A DNA stretch of 64,000 nucleotides, from assembly GCA_946406115.1 (NCBI GenBank), contig OX291552.1, forward strand, positions 9,744,836 through 9,808,835, in the 5' to 3' direction. Source of the DNA: Apoda limacodes (Eukaryota; Arthropoda; Insecta; Lepidoptera; Limacodidae). Positions 46,510-60,100 of this stretch are shown here, in pieces. The notes beneath the pieces were generated by a model, which saw only the letters and a list, made by a program, of their open reading frames with translations, ran no database searches and was not told the DNA's origin. The position numbers and the translations under genes were made by a program. Positions within the stretch are counted from its first letter, which is position 1, and every line of letters begins with the position of its first letter.

Positions 46510-49500
46510 CGGCAAAACAGGTATTATTGGTTTTTCGATGTTAGGGCATCGAAATACCTATTTTGTCTAAAATTTTGAAATTTTCTTCATTGTCTCATTT
46601 GAAGGAGTTCCTTGGAGCACCGTTAATCCATACTTCATATGTTTCGTGACCGACACCGACATGAAGATGGACAAAGAAATAAACTTCGTCACAACGCAGT
46701 ATCCAACGTAGACTTTGAGTTCTGTAATCTGTTCTATAAACTGCGCAAAAGCCTACTAAATTGACCAAACTTTAGAATGAGACAAAGTGAACCTGTGGTC
46801 TCTGCTTCTTCATGAACGCCCGCCATTCTGTTTGTTGATGTTTATTACAACAAGTAAGCGACAAGAAACACCACAGTTTCGCTTTGTCTCTGTCTCACCT
46901 TTGCAACCATTTTTTTTTTATACTAGGAAATGCGCTTTCCATTTCTCTATGCATGTATATGGTATCGAATTGAACTGAAATTTGGCATTGAGGTAGTTGA
47001 AGAGCAGAAAAGGACAAAGGTTACTTTTGATTCCAGAAAATTCGAAAGTTCCCGCAGGAATAACTAATCGAATCCCACGAGGACGAACTTCAGCTATAGC
47101 TTGCAATGCTATACCAAGGATTTGCAGTAGGAATACCACGTCGATAATCAAATTTGGCGAAAAGCTATTATTTAAATAAGAACATATTATTTAGTGTATA
47201 CATTTTATTAAACATATATCCGCAATAAATATTACAAATGTTACGTAAGTAAAACATAAACTTTTACATACTAATAAAAATATTAAAAATCAACTTCAGT
47301 TTCTATTCTTCACTGTTTGCTAATTAATTACTAATCACAATTTAACTTACACTGATTAGATATAAACTTACAAAATGTATACTGTATAATACGTCACAAA
47401 AATACTAAATACTATAACAAAATAAGGTACATTTTCATAATATAAAATCCTTATACACCAAAGGTACTTTTAACAAAATGGACACCTTACAACTTTGCCC
47501 AAATAATCACGCACCAAAATGGACTGGTTAAGTTACCACTTTACCAGCTTAAAATCCCAATGAGCTATCTTTCTTTTAACCTTCGTTCCAAAACGCAACG
47601 TGGAAGTTAAAAAGTAGTTTTGGAACAATCAGCTCAAGGTAATTTTCCAACTGTAGAGTTCATAGATAGGGTTGGAAATCTATCAGTGTGAAAATAAATT
47701 GTCAAACACCACCGGGCGATAATTACTCGGCGGAGAGTTAAAGGGAATTGGAGCGTAGCCCAAGCGGCATTTATCTCCCATTTCATTCGCGCGGCGAAAA
47801 AACGCAACATTGTTGTACCACAATGTCGAACAGTCACGGCAAAATATATGACTAGATGGACAGCACCCGACTAGTCATATGTGACGAAATAGTGTAGTCG
47901 TGTGCGCTTGCCCCCTGTCTCGCCGCGCACCTCACCTCACGATTGCTGTGTCTAGATTCTATTACCAATTGTATATATTAAATGATTGTGTAGTTGTCCC
48001 TACGGTAAAGTCGTTGACCCAGTATTGAGTGAAGGAGGTGGCAAATAACAGATACCATCTACATCTTTACACTTATCTTACACGGGAGGTCTGTTTTCAT
48101 TTGGCACTTTTTGGAGCCCGTGGGGAATAGGCCAGAGTTCCTACACTGCAGACCCGCCGCCACATGGTTGCATACGGCGGCGGGCCACAAGCTTCAGTGT
48201 CGTGGTATTTTGACACCACGCCATTTCATTGGAGGCTTGCCGGCGTGGCGTCTACAACCGCTCTGAGACGTCGATGAACACCAGTGTCACGATTATGACG
48301 CCGCTGCCACCGACGCCCTCCTGGCATAAGTTGCGGCTCCACTATCACATGGTTCCATACTCAAGACATCCTGAGGTCTGATACCTTCCGTAACGTCACT
48401 GCGTCATCTACAGCGCCGAGAGCCTGTAACGCGGGAATCGACAGCACATTAGTTCTTAATTACATAATATCTAGTTGAAGACAACTGCAACAAATCTGTA
48501 ATTTTATTTGGGGTCCGGTATATACCTAAGCCGGCTCACATCGCATTCGTACGCCTCGTAACACTTCACATCTCTCTCGCATGTGTATTACTGTTTACAT
48601 AGTTTAATTTTGCACTTTTTCTTTAGTTTTTAGTTTATTTTTCTTTAATTTTTGCATTATTGCGACAAACTTTACGGGTTCTACAAAAAGGCTGCGACTA
48701 AAGTTTTTATTAGCTGCTACACTTTATGCTTCATACTAAATATCCAGCCTAGGCGTTTAGTTGAACAGCGGATTTAACTATCGAGCGACTACGTGTATAC
48801 TAGTGTACCAGGGCCCCTAACCTATACTGTAGTCGACTCTCACTCAACATTTCAGTCTATCCACGTCATCTACACTTATACAATAACTAACGATGTATAA
48901 TAATTATACCGTAATAATTGTACAAAGTTCGCCACGAATCTGTGTCTCTGTAATGACCTAAAGTTAGCTACGTGAATGCATTTAAACGTGAACAGTTTAA
49001 AATGTGTTGAGTACTAACTTCAGAGTGACAAAGATTCGTGGCGACTAGTGTAAGTTGGGCTTTCTAGTTTGCGTATATTTACATTATAAGTGTTATATGT
49101 AACCGTTAAAAGGACTGTGCGTGGGACTACCCACGTGACGTCACAGACGATCAGATAGTATGACGGAGGTGTGTTCAAAACCTGGAACCAGTCGCAATTC
49201 GGATTTTCGTGTTGTTACTCGAAGGTTAGCCTGTTAAACCTAAGACCTTAGCCTGTCCTTAGTGACGAATAAAAACAAAGAAACAACCATAGAGTAACAA
49301 AGTCGACAATCCGGTTGCGTCCGGGCAAAGTTCATCCCGAGGTTCTGAACACAGCCCGGCTAACATGTAAATTTTTTTACAATTTTCCAATTGACTTCCA
49401 AGACTTGTATGTTTATTTAATAATAGTCGAAAACTATTTGTTTTCACAGAAGAAAGGGTACGTTATTCGTTTATAATTCATTAGTGAGTGAATAGAAATA

Positions 49501-51121
49501 ATTAATGAGAATAATATTGGTTTATGTGTAAACTCAACTCAACTTTAGGATTAAGGGTTAGGGCCTACTTCTGATGGAAGATACGGTCGCGTAATTTCGG
49601 TCGCATATGTTAGGCCGGTTTCAAATCTTCTACACTACATGTCTCAGTCATTCCGTAATAAGAAGGAAGTATATAATAATGATTAATTAATATTGAAATT
49701 AACCTTTTTACATGCTGTACAAAAACGTTCTTAGATCGATCAGGAACTGTTTAAGTTGAATAATCTATTTTCCTGTCTGCGTTACGCAGCGTCCCTACAG
49801 TCAGATGTGGGCCAACCCTTAAATTAATAATCAAATCAAATAAATATATTCAAATAAAATACTTGTTCAAATCACGACTGATAAAATCTTTTAGCTTTTA
49901 TTAAAAACGCTTAAACAATACGTTTCTATCTATTTAATGACATCAATACTATAAAGTAATATATTACGTTACTCTGTCAAAGTAACAAAAATGTGGCTAC
50001 AGCCATTTTAGCTAATTCCATTCGAAGTCTATGTTGAGCTTTCTCCTGAAAGAAGACATCAATTCTCTCGTTAAATTGTTTTCTTATAATATATATAATA
50101 TATATATGCCAATAAGGTGGCAAACAAGCGTAGGGAACCGCCTGACAAGGGGTTACCGTAGCCTATAGACTACTTACGTATTGCTTGCCTTTGATTTTAA
50201 TAAACTGAGCACACAAAAAAAAAAGCAATAAAAAAAATCGTTGTAAAATTGAAATTATATCTTTAAATTAATACTTTCCGTTGAAGATATATATCATTCA
50301 GTCATAAAATAAATACTGTCCAATCGCTATATTTCCCCTGTAGAGACTTTCTTCTTTAATTCAGCGACATTCCGTAACTTTATTCACTGTTTTCCATTTG
50401 TCATGTTCCCATTCTGAAAAATAAAGACAATCCAATAATAAAACTGTGACCTAATAATAACGTTTCTAAGGGATTTAATCTACTGAAACTTAGCCAGGGG
50501 GTATATAAATCGGTCAAGTGCGAGTTACGACTTGTGCACCGAGGGTTCTGTACTTATCCTTATCAGCCTCACACGTCCCCACTGCTGTGGCAACATAATA
50601 AACATCAACAGGAAACTATGTTCTGTTCTCACAGCCGAAGTTTGACGCCGCTACAGGGGCACAAACCTTTGTTTGAAGAAGAGAAGATAAGGCCGAAGTC
50701 CAGCACTGTTCCAAGCAGACATTGTTGACCTAATGGGCCACTCGGCTGTCAGAACTTTCAAGTGGCCCATAAAGCCGTTGTCTTGCCTTAACGACTGCTG
50801 TCAGATAATAACAGCCAGGAATAAATGGTTCAACGTGCTCGATGAAGCATAGAGGAGCTTAGAAAAATGTGTAACCCATCAAATGACTGACCACGGCCGA
50901 TGTTGCATAATTGGCGAGCTCCTTAGAAACTGTACCTATGTTTATCTACTAGCTAACAAGTAGTCGACTTTAAAAACTAAACCTCAAATAAACAAAATCC
51001 CATTTAATCTCTTTATATTCTAGACTATTAGAGCTTACTATATAATCATTTTAAGCTGGCAGCTTGCATGTATTACCTTTTTTACGATAAGACAAGGCAA
51101 CATTTTTAAATCGTAATAATA
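46510..51121. other. Intergenic region
   Basis: 46930-47160 carries a diverged repeat ('ttggcattgaggtagttgaa'). 48080-48460 is a GC-rich non-coding block ('gacccgccgccacatggttg') that I do not recognise. 50113-50175 is a family A 3' scrap. 50505-50560 is an 'agttacgacttgtgcaccga' piece of the ggttccgt repeat. 50615-50850 is less AT-rich but without a family signature. Confidence 0.45.
50113..50175 (-). repeat. Family A extreme 3' scrap
   Basis: The reverse complement reads 'ggctacggtaaccccttgtc' and 'ggcggttccctacgcttgtt', the last ~60 bases of family A. Confidence 0.65.
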
Positions 51122-51130
51122 TTATTTAGT
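51122..51130 (-). CDS. HIP1R: Candidate last exon of HIP1R-like gene (Thr-Lys-stop)
   Basis: After donor GAG|gtatgt at 51309-51308, the next plausible acceptor is 'cagcttaccacag', followed by ACT AAA TAA. The protein would then end QQEE-TK. The intron would be 178 bp. If the donor is not used, reading continues to a stop at 51183 through a segment without family similarity. Confidence 0.35.
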   Translation of the reverse strand, partial: TK

Positions 51131-54100
51131 CTGTGGTAAGCTGGTAGAGAATGCCGTAGTGCATTAAGCTCGCCATTGTACACTATTGTTTGTGTGAAGA
51201 GAACAAATGAAAAAAACTCTTTAAAGTGGGACGGGACAGAGAAACAGGCTTAGTAATCGGGTCCCGTTGGTATCCTTTGTGTACGGACGGAACTCCCGTG
51301 GGACATACCTCCTCCTGCTGTGCGAGTTGGTAGTGGCGCTTCCGCAGCGCTGCGAGCCGGGCGCGTTCTGCGTCGAGCGCTGTCTCCAGCTCCAGCGAAC
51401 GCACCTTGCTTTCCATCTCGAGGCGGCGCGTCGCTGTCAGCGTCAGCGCAGACGTGTCCAGCGCTTCTGTATCACATAACGAAAGTTGATTATCTGTTAC
51501 AATTTTCAGTGTATCCTATAATAGAAATGTTTTAGCTTCAGGCAGGCGCGGCACTATGAAGTTTAGATATAGAAGTGATTAAGATATTTTGCCACCAGGT
51601 GGTCACCCATCCGGAAATTGACTGCACTTGGCGTTGCCCAACCTCACTGTAACGCTCGAGAGTTGTAGGAATGTTACTAACCCTGTTCGTGTGTGAGTGC
51701 GGCGGCGGCGCGTACGGCTGCAACGAGCGCGCCGGTGGCGGCGGCGACGGCGCGGGAGGCGGTAGTTAGTCTCGCAAGCCCGGGGGAGGCGGGGGGTGCG
51801 CGCGCGCGGGACGCAGCCACGAGCTGCGCGGTGCTCCCAGCCACCTCGTGCGCGGCCGCACTCACTCCCTCTACGCGACCCGCACTGCCCACCGCTTCAT
51901 CCGCCGACGTCCTGCACAAATAGACATATACTATATAATCAGCTGTGTAGCACACAATAAAATAAGTGGTTTTGGTTGATTTAAGTTAATAAGTACCTGT
52001 ACGACCTTAGTACTTTTTTAAAAAAAAACGCATTCCTACAAAAAATACAACTACACATATAGATAAACTAAAAACACAAAATCCTATCTAAAAATAAAAT
52101 TTCATCCAAATGGTTCAAGTCAAGTCAAGTCAAAATGGTTTATTCAAATAAAGATTTTACAATCACTTTTGAATCGTCAAAGTTATAAAATATTATTTTT
52201 TGAACCCTCCCACCTTCCCGCCGGTTCACAATGTTGTTGATTTCTACCGAGAAGAATTCGGCAAGAAACTCGATAGTTACTCTTTTAAAAACACTATCAA
52301 TAATACAAATAAACTAGAATACAATTAATGTTTTAAATAAAAAAAAATTATTTTTACAATTTTATGTTATTTCCATTTTAATTTGGTTTACCTATGCATC
52401 CTGTAATTGAGCATCATCAGTCCCAAGGATTTTTATCATTTACATAGTCTGAAATATCGTAGTATGCCTTTTTACAAAGTACCTGCTTGATAAAAGATTT
52501 AAATTTACTTATTGATAGATTTTGAATTTTATTGGGAACTTTGTTGTAAAAGTGTATACATTGCCCCATAAAAGAGTTACTTATTTTGTGTAGACGTGTA
52601 TCATGCACCAACAGCTTATTTTTACTTCTAGTATTTACTTTGTGAACGTCACTTTTCTTGCTGAAACTATTGATATTTTTATGTACATATAAAAAAAAAT
52701 CATATATGTACTGCGACACTAAAGTTAAAATTTTTACTTCCCTAAACCTATCCCTCAGAGATATCCTAGATCCTATTTTATGAATAGCACAAATTGCCCT
52801 TTTTTATAACAAAAATATTGTATTTACATCAGCAGCGCTACCCCACAATAGGATACCATATGCCATTAAACTATGGAAATAGCTAAAATATACTCTTTTT
52901 GCATACACAGCAGAGCTAAGTTTTTGGCTAGGTTATTGAAGTTTGGAGTCCAGCGTTATGCCAAGAAAGACTGTTGAATTAACAAGATCAAATTGCTCGC
53001 CATTAATATTAATACATGTCTGTCTCTGACTAACATTTGGTAATGTAAATTTAACACATTAGAGCCGACATACGCAAAAATATGTACAAATGGCAGCACA
53101 TCAACCTACCCACCCCTACATAACTACAGCTACAACTTTATATATAAGTTTAGGAGATTATTAATGTATTCAGTGTTATTGTCACACTTGTACGTGAAAA
53201 CCGAAAAAGGTTCAAACGCAATATAACTGCTGTGGCTCTAGCTTCAACTAAGTTTTTTTTTATATAATTCAAATATGTTACCTGCACTTCCTATCCCCCG
53301 TATTTATTTTGTCATTTCCTCTGTCCAAAGGTTGTCTGGAAGAAATCGCTTATTAGCGATAAGACCGCCTACATTGTGATTTTCTTTTGTGTTTTATTGT
53401 TATTTGTAAATTTTTATGTAAATTACTATTACTACTACTACTACTACCTATTATCAGAGGAGTTTGTATGAACCTTAAAAGCCAACTGACTAAACAAAAT
53501 GAAATTCCGTTATTTCGCCATCAAACCTACCTGTACTCTTAATAATAAATAAATAATTAATATTTTTGGACATTACACACAGCACCGTCTGGCCCCAAAG
53601 TAAGCAAAGCTTGTGTTATGGGTACCAGACAACGGAGACAGATACATATATATTACTTTTTTTTTTTTTGTAAATACATACATATTATACATAAATACAC
53701 CCAGACTCAAGACAAACACAAATGTTTTTTTTTTATCACATAAATGTTTGTCCAATGCGGGAATCGAACCCACACCCTCTGCGCAGCAGTCGGCCACACT
53801 ACCAACTAGGCTACGAGGGTGTCAGAGTCTTAAGAAATCACGATATATTTTTTTTTTAATATTAAGGGTTAAAACATATAGTGATTAAACTAAACCTCTT
53901 TTTTCAAACTTCTCGTAAATTGAAACAAAAAGTGTTTTGAAATACGCCCGATTTTTTTTTATTGTATGGCGCTATGAGTAATATTTTGTACTAATTTAAG
54001 TTTACTTGGTAGTTTGTGTGTGTTTGGTAAGTTTTTAAACTGTTTTCATAATTACATATGTATTTGCTGGTTACCTGAATAGTGAACGATTATCGGAATA

Positions 54101-57100
54101 CTAATAATCCTATATCAATTTCTTAATTATTTTATCCTTGAAATTATATTATGACGTAATGAAAGACGGAATGACAACAGTAATAAGGAAATGGTGTTAT
54201 CGATTTATAGGGTTCCGTATCCAAAGGGTAAAAAACGGGACCCTATTACTAAGACTGCGCTGTCCGTTCGTCCGTCCGTCTGTCACTAGGCTGTATCTCA
54301 TGAACTGTGATAGACAGTTGAAATTTTCACAGAAGATGTATTTCTATTGCCGCTATAGCAAAAAATACTAAAATACAGAATTAAATAAATATTTACGGGG
54401 GCTCCCATACAACAAAGATGATTTTTTGCTCGATATTGATAACAGCAAAAGGTAGACGGTTAAAATATTTACAGAATATTTAGTTATATAGTCACTTTAA
54501 AAATAAGTAATGAAATGAAATTAAAATAAATTAATATTTAAGGGGGGCTCCCATACAACAAACATGATTTTAACTAGCTTTTGCCCGCGGCTTCGCCCGC
54601 GCTAAATTTAACCTTCATCTTATAGTTATACCTGTGCTCAAAATTGGATACCGGAAAAAAATATTCCCGTGGGAACTCTTGGTCGAGATTAAAAGCATAC
54701 TATGTCATTCTCCGTCTCTTTAACAATGCCTGTGCGAAATTTCAGCTGAATCGTATCCGCGTTAAATTCGGACATTAATCGCTCTAGGGGATGATTTTCA
54801 AAAAACGATAAAACCGGTTTTTCGCATATAGCTTCAAATATGACAATTTTACATACAAACTTTCAACCTCCATTTTACTCTCTTAGGGTTGGAATTTTGA
54901 AAAATCTTTTCTTAGTGATCGCCTACGTAATAACAGAAATCAATGTGCAAAATTTCAAGTCTCTAGGATCAGCAGTTTGGGCTGTGCGTTGATATGTCAG
55001 TCAGTCAGAGTCTTCTTTTATATTCTTTGTAGAAACATATGAGGGGAGACCTATATTTAGCAGTAGACGTCCCCTGGCTGAGAAGAAGAAGGTTAAAAAA
55101 TAATGGATTTTCATATAAACTTTGGCCCCCATTTCAAGCCCTTAATTTTAATTTCATTTAGAAAAATGATTTCTTAGTACATCCCTAATATCTCTTGTTA
55201 ACTTATCAGGTGATAAGTAACTAACGCGCCACAAAGAAATAAAAAAAACATACACACTCACACAAACACAAACTTATTTACTTTTTATCTACATTACTAT
55301 ACTGTACTGTACTGCACTGCATTACACTATACATACACAATATACACCACACCACACCACACCACACCACACCACACCACACCACACCACACCACACCAC
55401 ACCACACCACACCACACTACACCATACAACACTATGCAACACCATACAACACTTTACAACAAACATGTCATACTTAGTTTTCAACCGATCAACATCCATT
55501 TTAATTGAAAAATAATGGATTTCCATACAAATGTTGCGTTTTTATTCCCACAGGAACTCTTGATCAGTATAAAATGTTGTTTATATCCTATCCCGTTGTC
55601 TTTAACTAACCTTTTGACAAATTTCAGCTCAATTCCATAATATTTTACCATGGTTTTATTCCCACGGGAACTTCCGAATCGGGATAAAAAGGAGTTTCAA
55701 TCCTTTTCCTTTTCAAGATATCTTCAACTATCCCTGTGACAAATTACCGCCCAATTGAATCGTGTTTTCCCGCGCTAAGTTTGATTATTGCGATAGGATT
55801 TCATTCCTATGGGACCTCTCAATCGGGAAAAAAGCCTAATCCTTCTTCGTTCTTTCAACTATCTCTATGCCAATTTCATCTGAGTCCGATGCAGTGGTGC
55901 GACGTGAACGAGTAACAAAAGTCATATTATGTTATAATTATTCCCGGGATAAAATGTAGCCTATGTATTATGTTAAGGTATAAGCTATCTGTATTTCAAA
56001 TTTTAGCCAAATCGGCTCCATTGTTTGAATTTTTTCATACAAATTTACAACCCCTATTTTACCCCCTGTAGACCTTAGGGGATTGTTTGCCAAAAACGGT
56101 GAAACACGTCATTAATAATTTTCAAACGAAAGGCCTTGTACCAATTTTCATCCATTTTAATTGAAAAATAACACATTTCCGTAAAAACTTTGCGATAGGA
56201 TTTTTATTCCTACAGGAACTCTTGACCGGTATTTAATATAGCTTATATCCTTTTCCGTCTCTTTAACTAATCTTGTGTCAAGATTCAGCTCAATTGCGTA
56301 GTATTTTAATGTGGTTTTATTCGCCAAAATTTTATTATCGCGAAAGGTCGCACGAGAACTTTTGAATTGGGATAAAAAGGAATTTAAATTCTTTTCCGTC
56401 TCTTTATCTCTGTGATTAATCGTGTAAACAGCTCAATCATATAGTGTTTTCCCGCGCCAAGTTTAATTATGGAGATAGGTTTTCATTCCCGCTAGACCTC
56501 TCGATCGGGAAAAATAGCCTTGTCCTTCATCATTCTTTCAACTATCATTATGCCAAATTCCAACTGAATCGGATGCACTAGTGTGACGCGATGTGGCGAT
56601 ATAAAAGAGTAAGAAAAGTCACATTAAGTTATAATTATTCCCCTGGGAACTTGTAAGTTTTCTGAGATAAAATGTAGCCTAAGATGACAAGATATAAGCT
56701 ACCTGCACTTTGAATTTCAGCCAAATCGGTTCTGTTGTTTGAATTTTTTTAATACAAATTTACAACCCCTATTTATCCCCTTCGGGGATGATTTTCCAAA
56801 AACGGTGAAACACGTCGTTCTTAGTTGTAAACCGAAAGGCCATATACCAATTTTCATCAATTTAATTTAAAAAATGATAAAAATCGGCGCTGTTGTTTGA
56901 ATTTTTTTAATACAAATTTACAACCCCTATTTATCGCCTTCGGGGATGATTTTCCAAAAACGGTGAAACACGTCATTCTTAGTTTTTAACCGAAAGGCCA
57001 TATACCAATTTACATCCATTTAACTTTAAAAATGACGGATTTTTATACAACCACACCTTTAGGGGGTGAATTTTGAAAAATCCTTTCTTAGTACACCCCT

Positions 57101-60100
57101 TTACCTGAAAATGAACCTACTTAACAAATTAATCTCTAGACCCAGCGGTTTAGGCTGTGCGTTGATATGTCAGTCAGTCAGTTTCTTCTTTTATATTTAG
57201 ATGGTACGGAAGTCTTCGTGCGCGAGTCTGACTCACACTTGGGCGTTTTTTTTATGATTTTATGATTAATATTATGATTTTGTGGGAAAAACGTGTACCA
57301 GTGATATTTATTACCTATGTCTGTATTTCTTGAAAATCCAAAACAGTGTTTGTGCATTGTGCCATAAAATAGTACAGGAAGGGATCGGTTGGCATTCGCC
57401 GAGGGCGCCGATAAACGGTGAGTGGAGGCTCATACATTTTCGCTTACTTTGGCGGTCCATGCTACTCTAATGTCTTTGTTAAATACAATGCTGATATTCA
57501 CAACAACCCTGATACGGACTTACTAGGATAAATAGTAATTTAGAACCTGTTGTATTTTCCAAAAAAGAAAGAATAAAACAACTCACACTAATAACTTGGC
57601 AGCAAAAACAACGGCCTTTGCTGCAGAGATGAGACCTTCGCTCCACTGAGGATTCTTCCTGTACATCTTCTGCCTCGTTTTAGTATCACCCAATTCGTTT
57701 TGCAGCTTTCGTGAATCCTGGACCAGGATCTTGACAGCGCCCATCAGCGTCGTGCATGCGTCCAGGATTTTGCTGTTCACTTCTAGCTTCACACCAGAGT
57801 CCCCAGCGCGGCTTGCTGCCAGCAACTCCTGTTCATTTAGAAATACACTTGCGTGTAAAAAAATCGACCCACCCTGTAAGCATTGGTGGCAATGGCTTGA
57901 TAAACCAGCTTGTTTTAAGTTATGTATGTGTTTAGGGTATATGTCAAAAAATTAGTTCGGTAGCAAGTACCGCACGAGCAACTTCTCTTAAGAATATTTT
58001 TCATTTCAAAAAAAATTGTTTTTATGCGATAAAAAACAAATAGCTAGACCGATTTTGCTCAAACTCTTTTCGGACCTAGATCATGAAGTGGCGTATCAAT
58101 TGTACTGGTCACGAGACAAATTAGTAAAGTAAAATTTACAAAGAAAATTTCCATTGGAGTAATTAAGGTCTTAGCACCCGCTTTGCCTGCACGTGCACAC
58201 CAAAGAATTTATAAACAAGAAAACTGTAAGATCTTAAATATTTAGAGTACAACTAGGCTGCCTTATCGCTATTAAACGATCTCTTACAGGCAACCTTCCA
58301 ACCTCTGTGCAGGCTGTATGGAAGCCGAGGAGACACTGTCTCACGTGGTTCTTCATTGCAAAAGCGTGAGCGACCATCGGACAAAGCTCCTTAAGAATCC
58401 ACAAACCATTAGAGAGGCGCTGAATAACATCAGATGCCTCCTTTACTTCTGGATGGAGCTAGGATGGTATGAGTAACCAACGATTAATGAGGCTAAGTGC
58501 GGAAAACATATGTCCAACTAACTAACTATAAGCAACCTTGGGGACACTGTTTGCGAATAAGTGTGATGTAAAATATTTATTATTTCCATTTCACAAGTGT
58601 ACAAGGCAGGATATCATTGTGAGCCAGAAGGGTTAAAATCTACTCCTTATCAACAATTTACTAATCGAAAAGAAAACTCAAAAGTAATTTGTTTTACCTC
58701 TATCTGCGAGGCTGCTTCCTCGATCGCGGCGTCCATGTCAGCCAGCTCATCGTCAACACTGCGCGCCCCACTCCCTGCGCGGTCTGCAGCGGCTGCCGCA
58801 CGCGAGGCAGCTTCTACAAGGCCCCGTGCCGCCGCGCACTTTGCCACCTCCAGGTTGCCCGCCGCGACCGACTCCCAACACTGCTTTGTCGACTGCAGCA
58901 TGTTGCGGCTGGCGCTGTTAAGCTCTATTAACCAGGGTTGGAGAAAATACGATTTTATTTAAATAAATAACAAAACATGTGTTTTATTAAAAACAAACTA
59001 AAACGAATTATGTTTGAAATCAATTTTTCGGTATTGTTTTAATGGACTAGCTATAAACACTTTTAAACCTTCTATTACTTTTTTTTTTTAGAATTAGGGT
59101 TCTCTATCCGAAATAGAAAGAGGTTTTTTGTACTAACCCTGTAAAAAAACCTGTCAAGTGCAAATCGGACTCACGCACCGAGAGTTCCGTACCTACCACC
59201 ATTTACGTAATTTACATTATTTTTTATTATTTGTTGTTATAATTTAGAGCTTACACACACAATGACACACAAAATTATATGTGTTACTGTTTTTACTATA
59301 GAGCTAATAGATTATTAGTTTGTACACTGTACCGTCAAGCGCCGCGCCTGAATTCGAACATTGTAATAATGGTTATTGATTTAGTAAATGCTAGTATTTA
59401 GAATGTTATACTTAAATTTTTCTATAATGTCACATGGTTCATAAACTTATATTTAATTCCTGTTTTACACAAGTACCAACTTCAGCTAACTACCTACTCT
59501 GTTGATGGAATTTGCACGAAATTTTTAGTTATCCGACTACATTTTTAAGTTTGTCGACTATTACTCATTAGATTGTAAAGCATACTTCGCTTATGATAGT
59601 TTTCCTTTTAATTTCGTTTATATGCTACTCCCATGATTTTTTTCACACCCCCAAGAACAGACATTTGACTTCACGTCTGGGCAAAGGTTGCTGCTTTTCA
59701 AGTCGCAAGTTCGGCCCCATATGAAGTACTGCTGCCATTTCTGGGCAGGTGCACCCGGATACCAGCTTGGCCCTTTTGACTCGGTTCAACGACGGAGTGT
59801 GAGAATTGTCGACGATCCCAAACTCACTTGCCGTATCGAGCCCTTAAGTCTGAGGAGAGACTTTGCCTTCCTGTGTGTGTTCTACCGCTTGTACAATGGG
59901 TGGTGTTCTGATGAATTGTTCGATATTATGCCCACGGCTAGCTTCTACCATCGCACCGCTCGCCATCGGCAGGGAATTCATTCTCACACTTTAGAACCAA
60001 AATGGTCGAGTACAGTCCGTTTTCAGAGAAACTTCCTCCCGCGAACGCTCGGATTGTGAAATGAGCTTCCTGCCCAGATTTTCTCTAAGGACCACAGTAT

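Noticed and set aside
50534..50850. Possible gene in the less AT-rich patch before HIP1R
   Set aside because: The short frame has no recognisable domain and starts inside a dispersed repeat.
51183..51308. Read-through C-terminus of the HIP1R-like protein to a stop at 51183
   Set aside because: A strong GT donor follows the conserved part and the extra residues show no family similarity; not fully excluded.
53750..53818. tRNA gene on the - strand
   Set aside because: Same reason: it is the head of a SINE, with no acceptor stem closing.
55345..55417. CRISPR-like array
   Set aside because: A continuous 5-base tandem repeat with no spacers, in a eukaryotic genome.
55278..55526. Open frame encoding VWCGVVWCG repeats
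   Set aside because: It is a translation of the (ACACC)n microsatellite.
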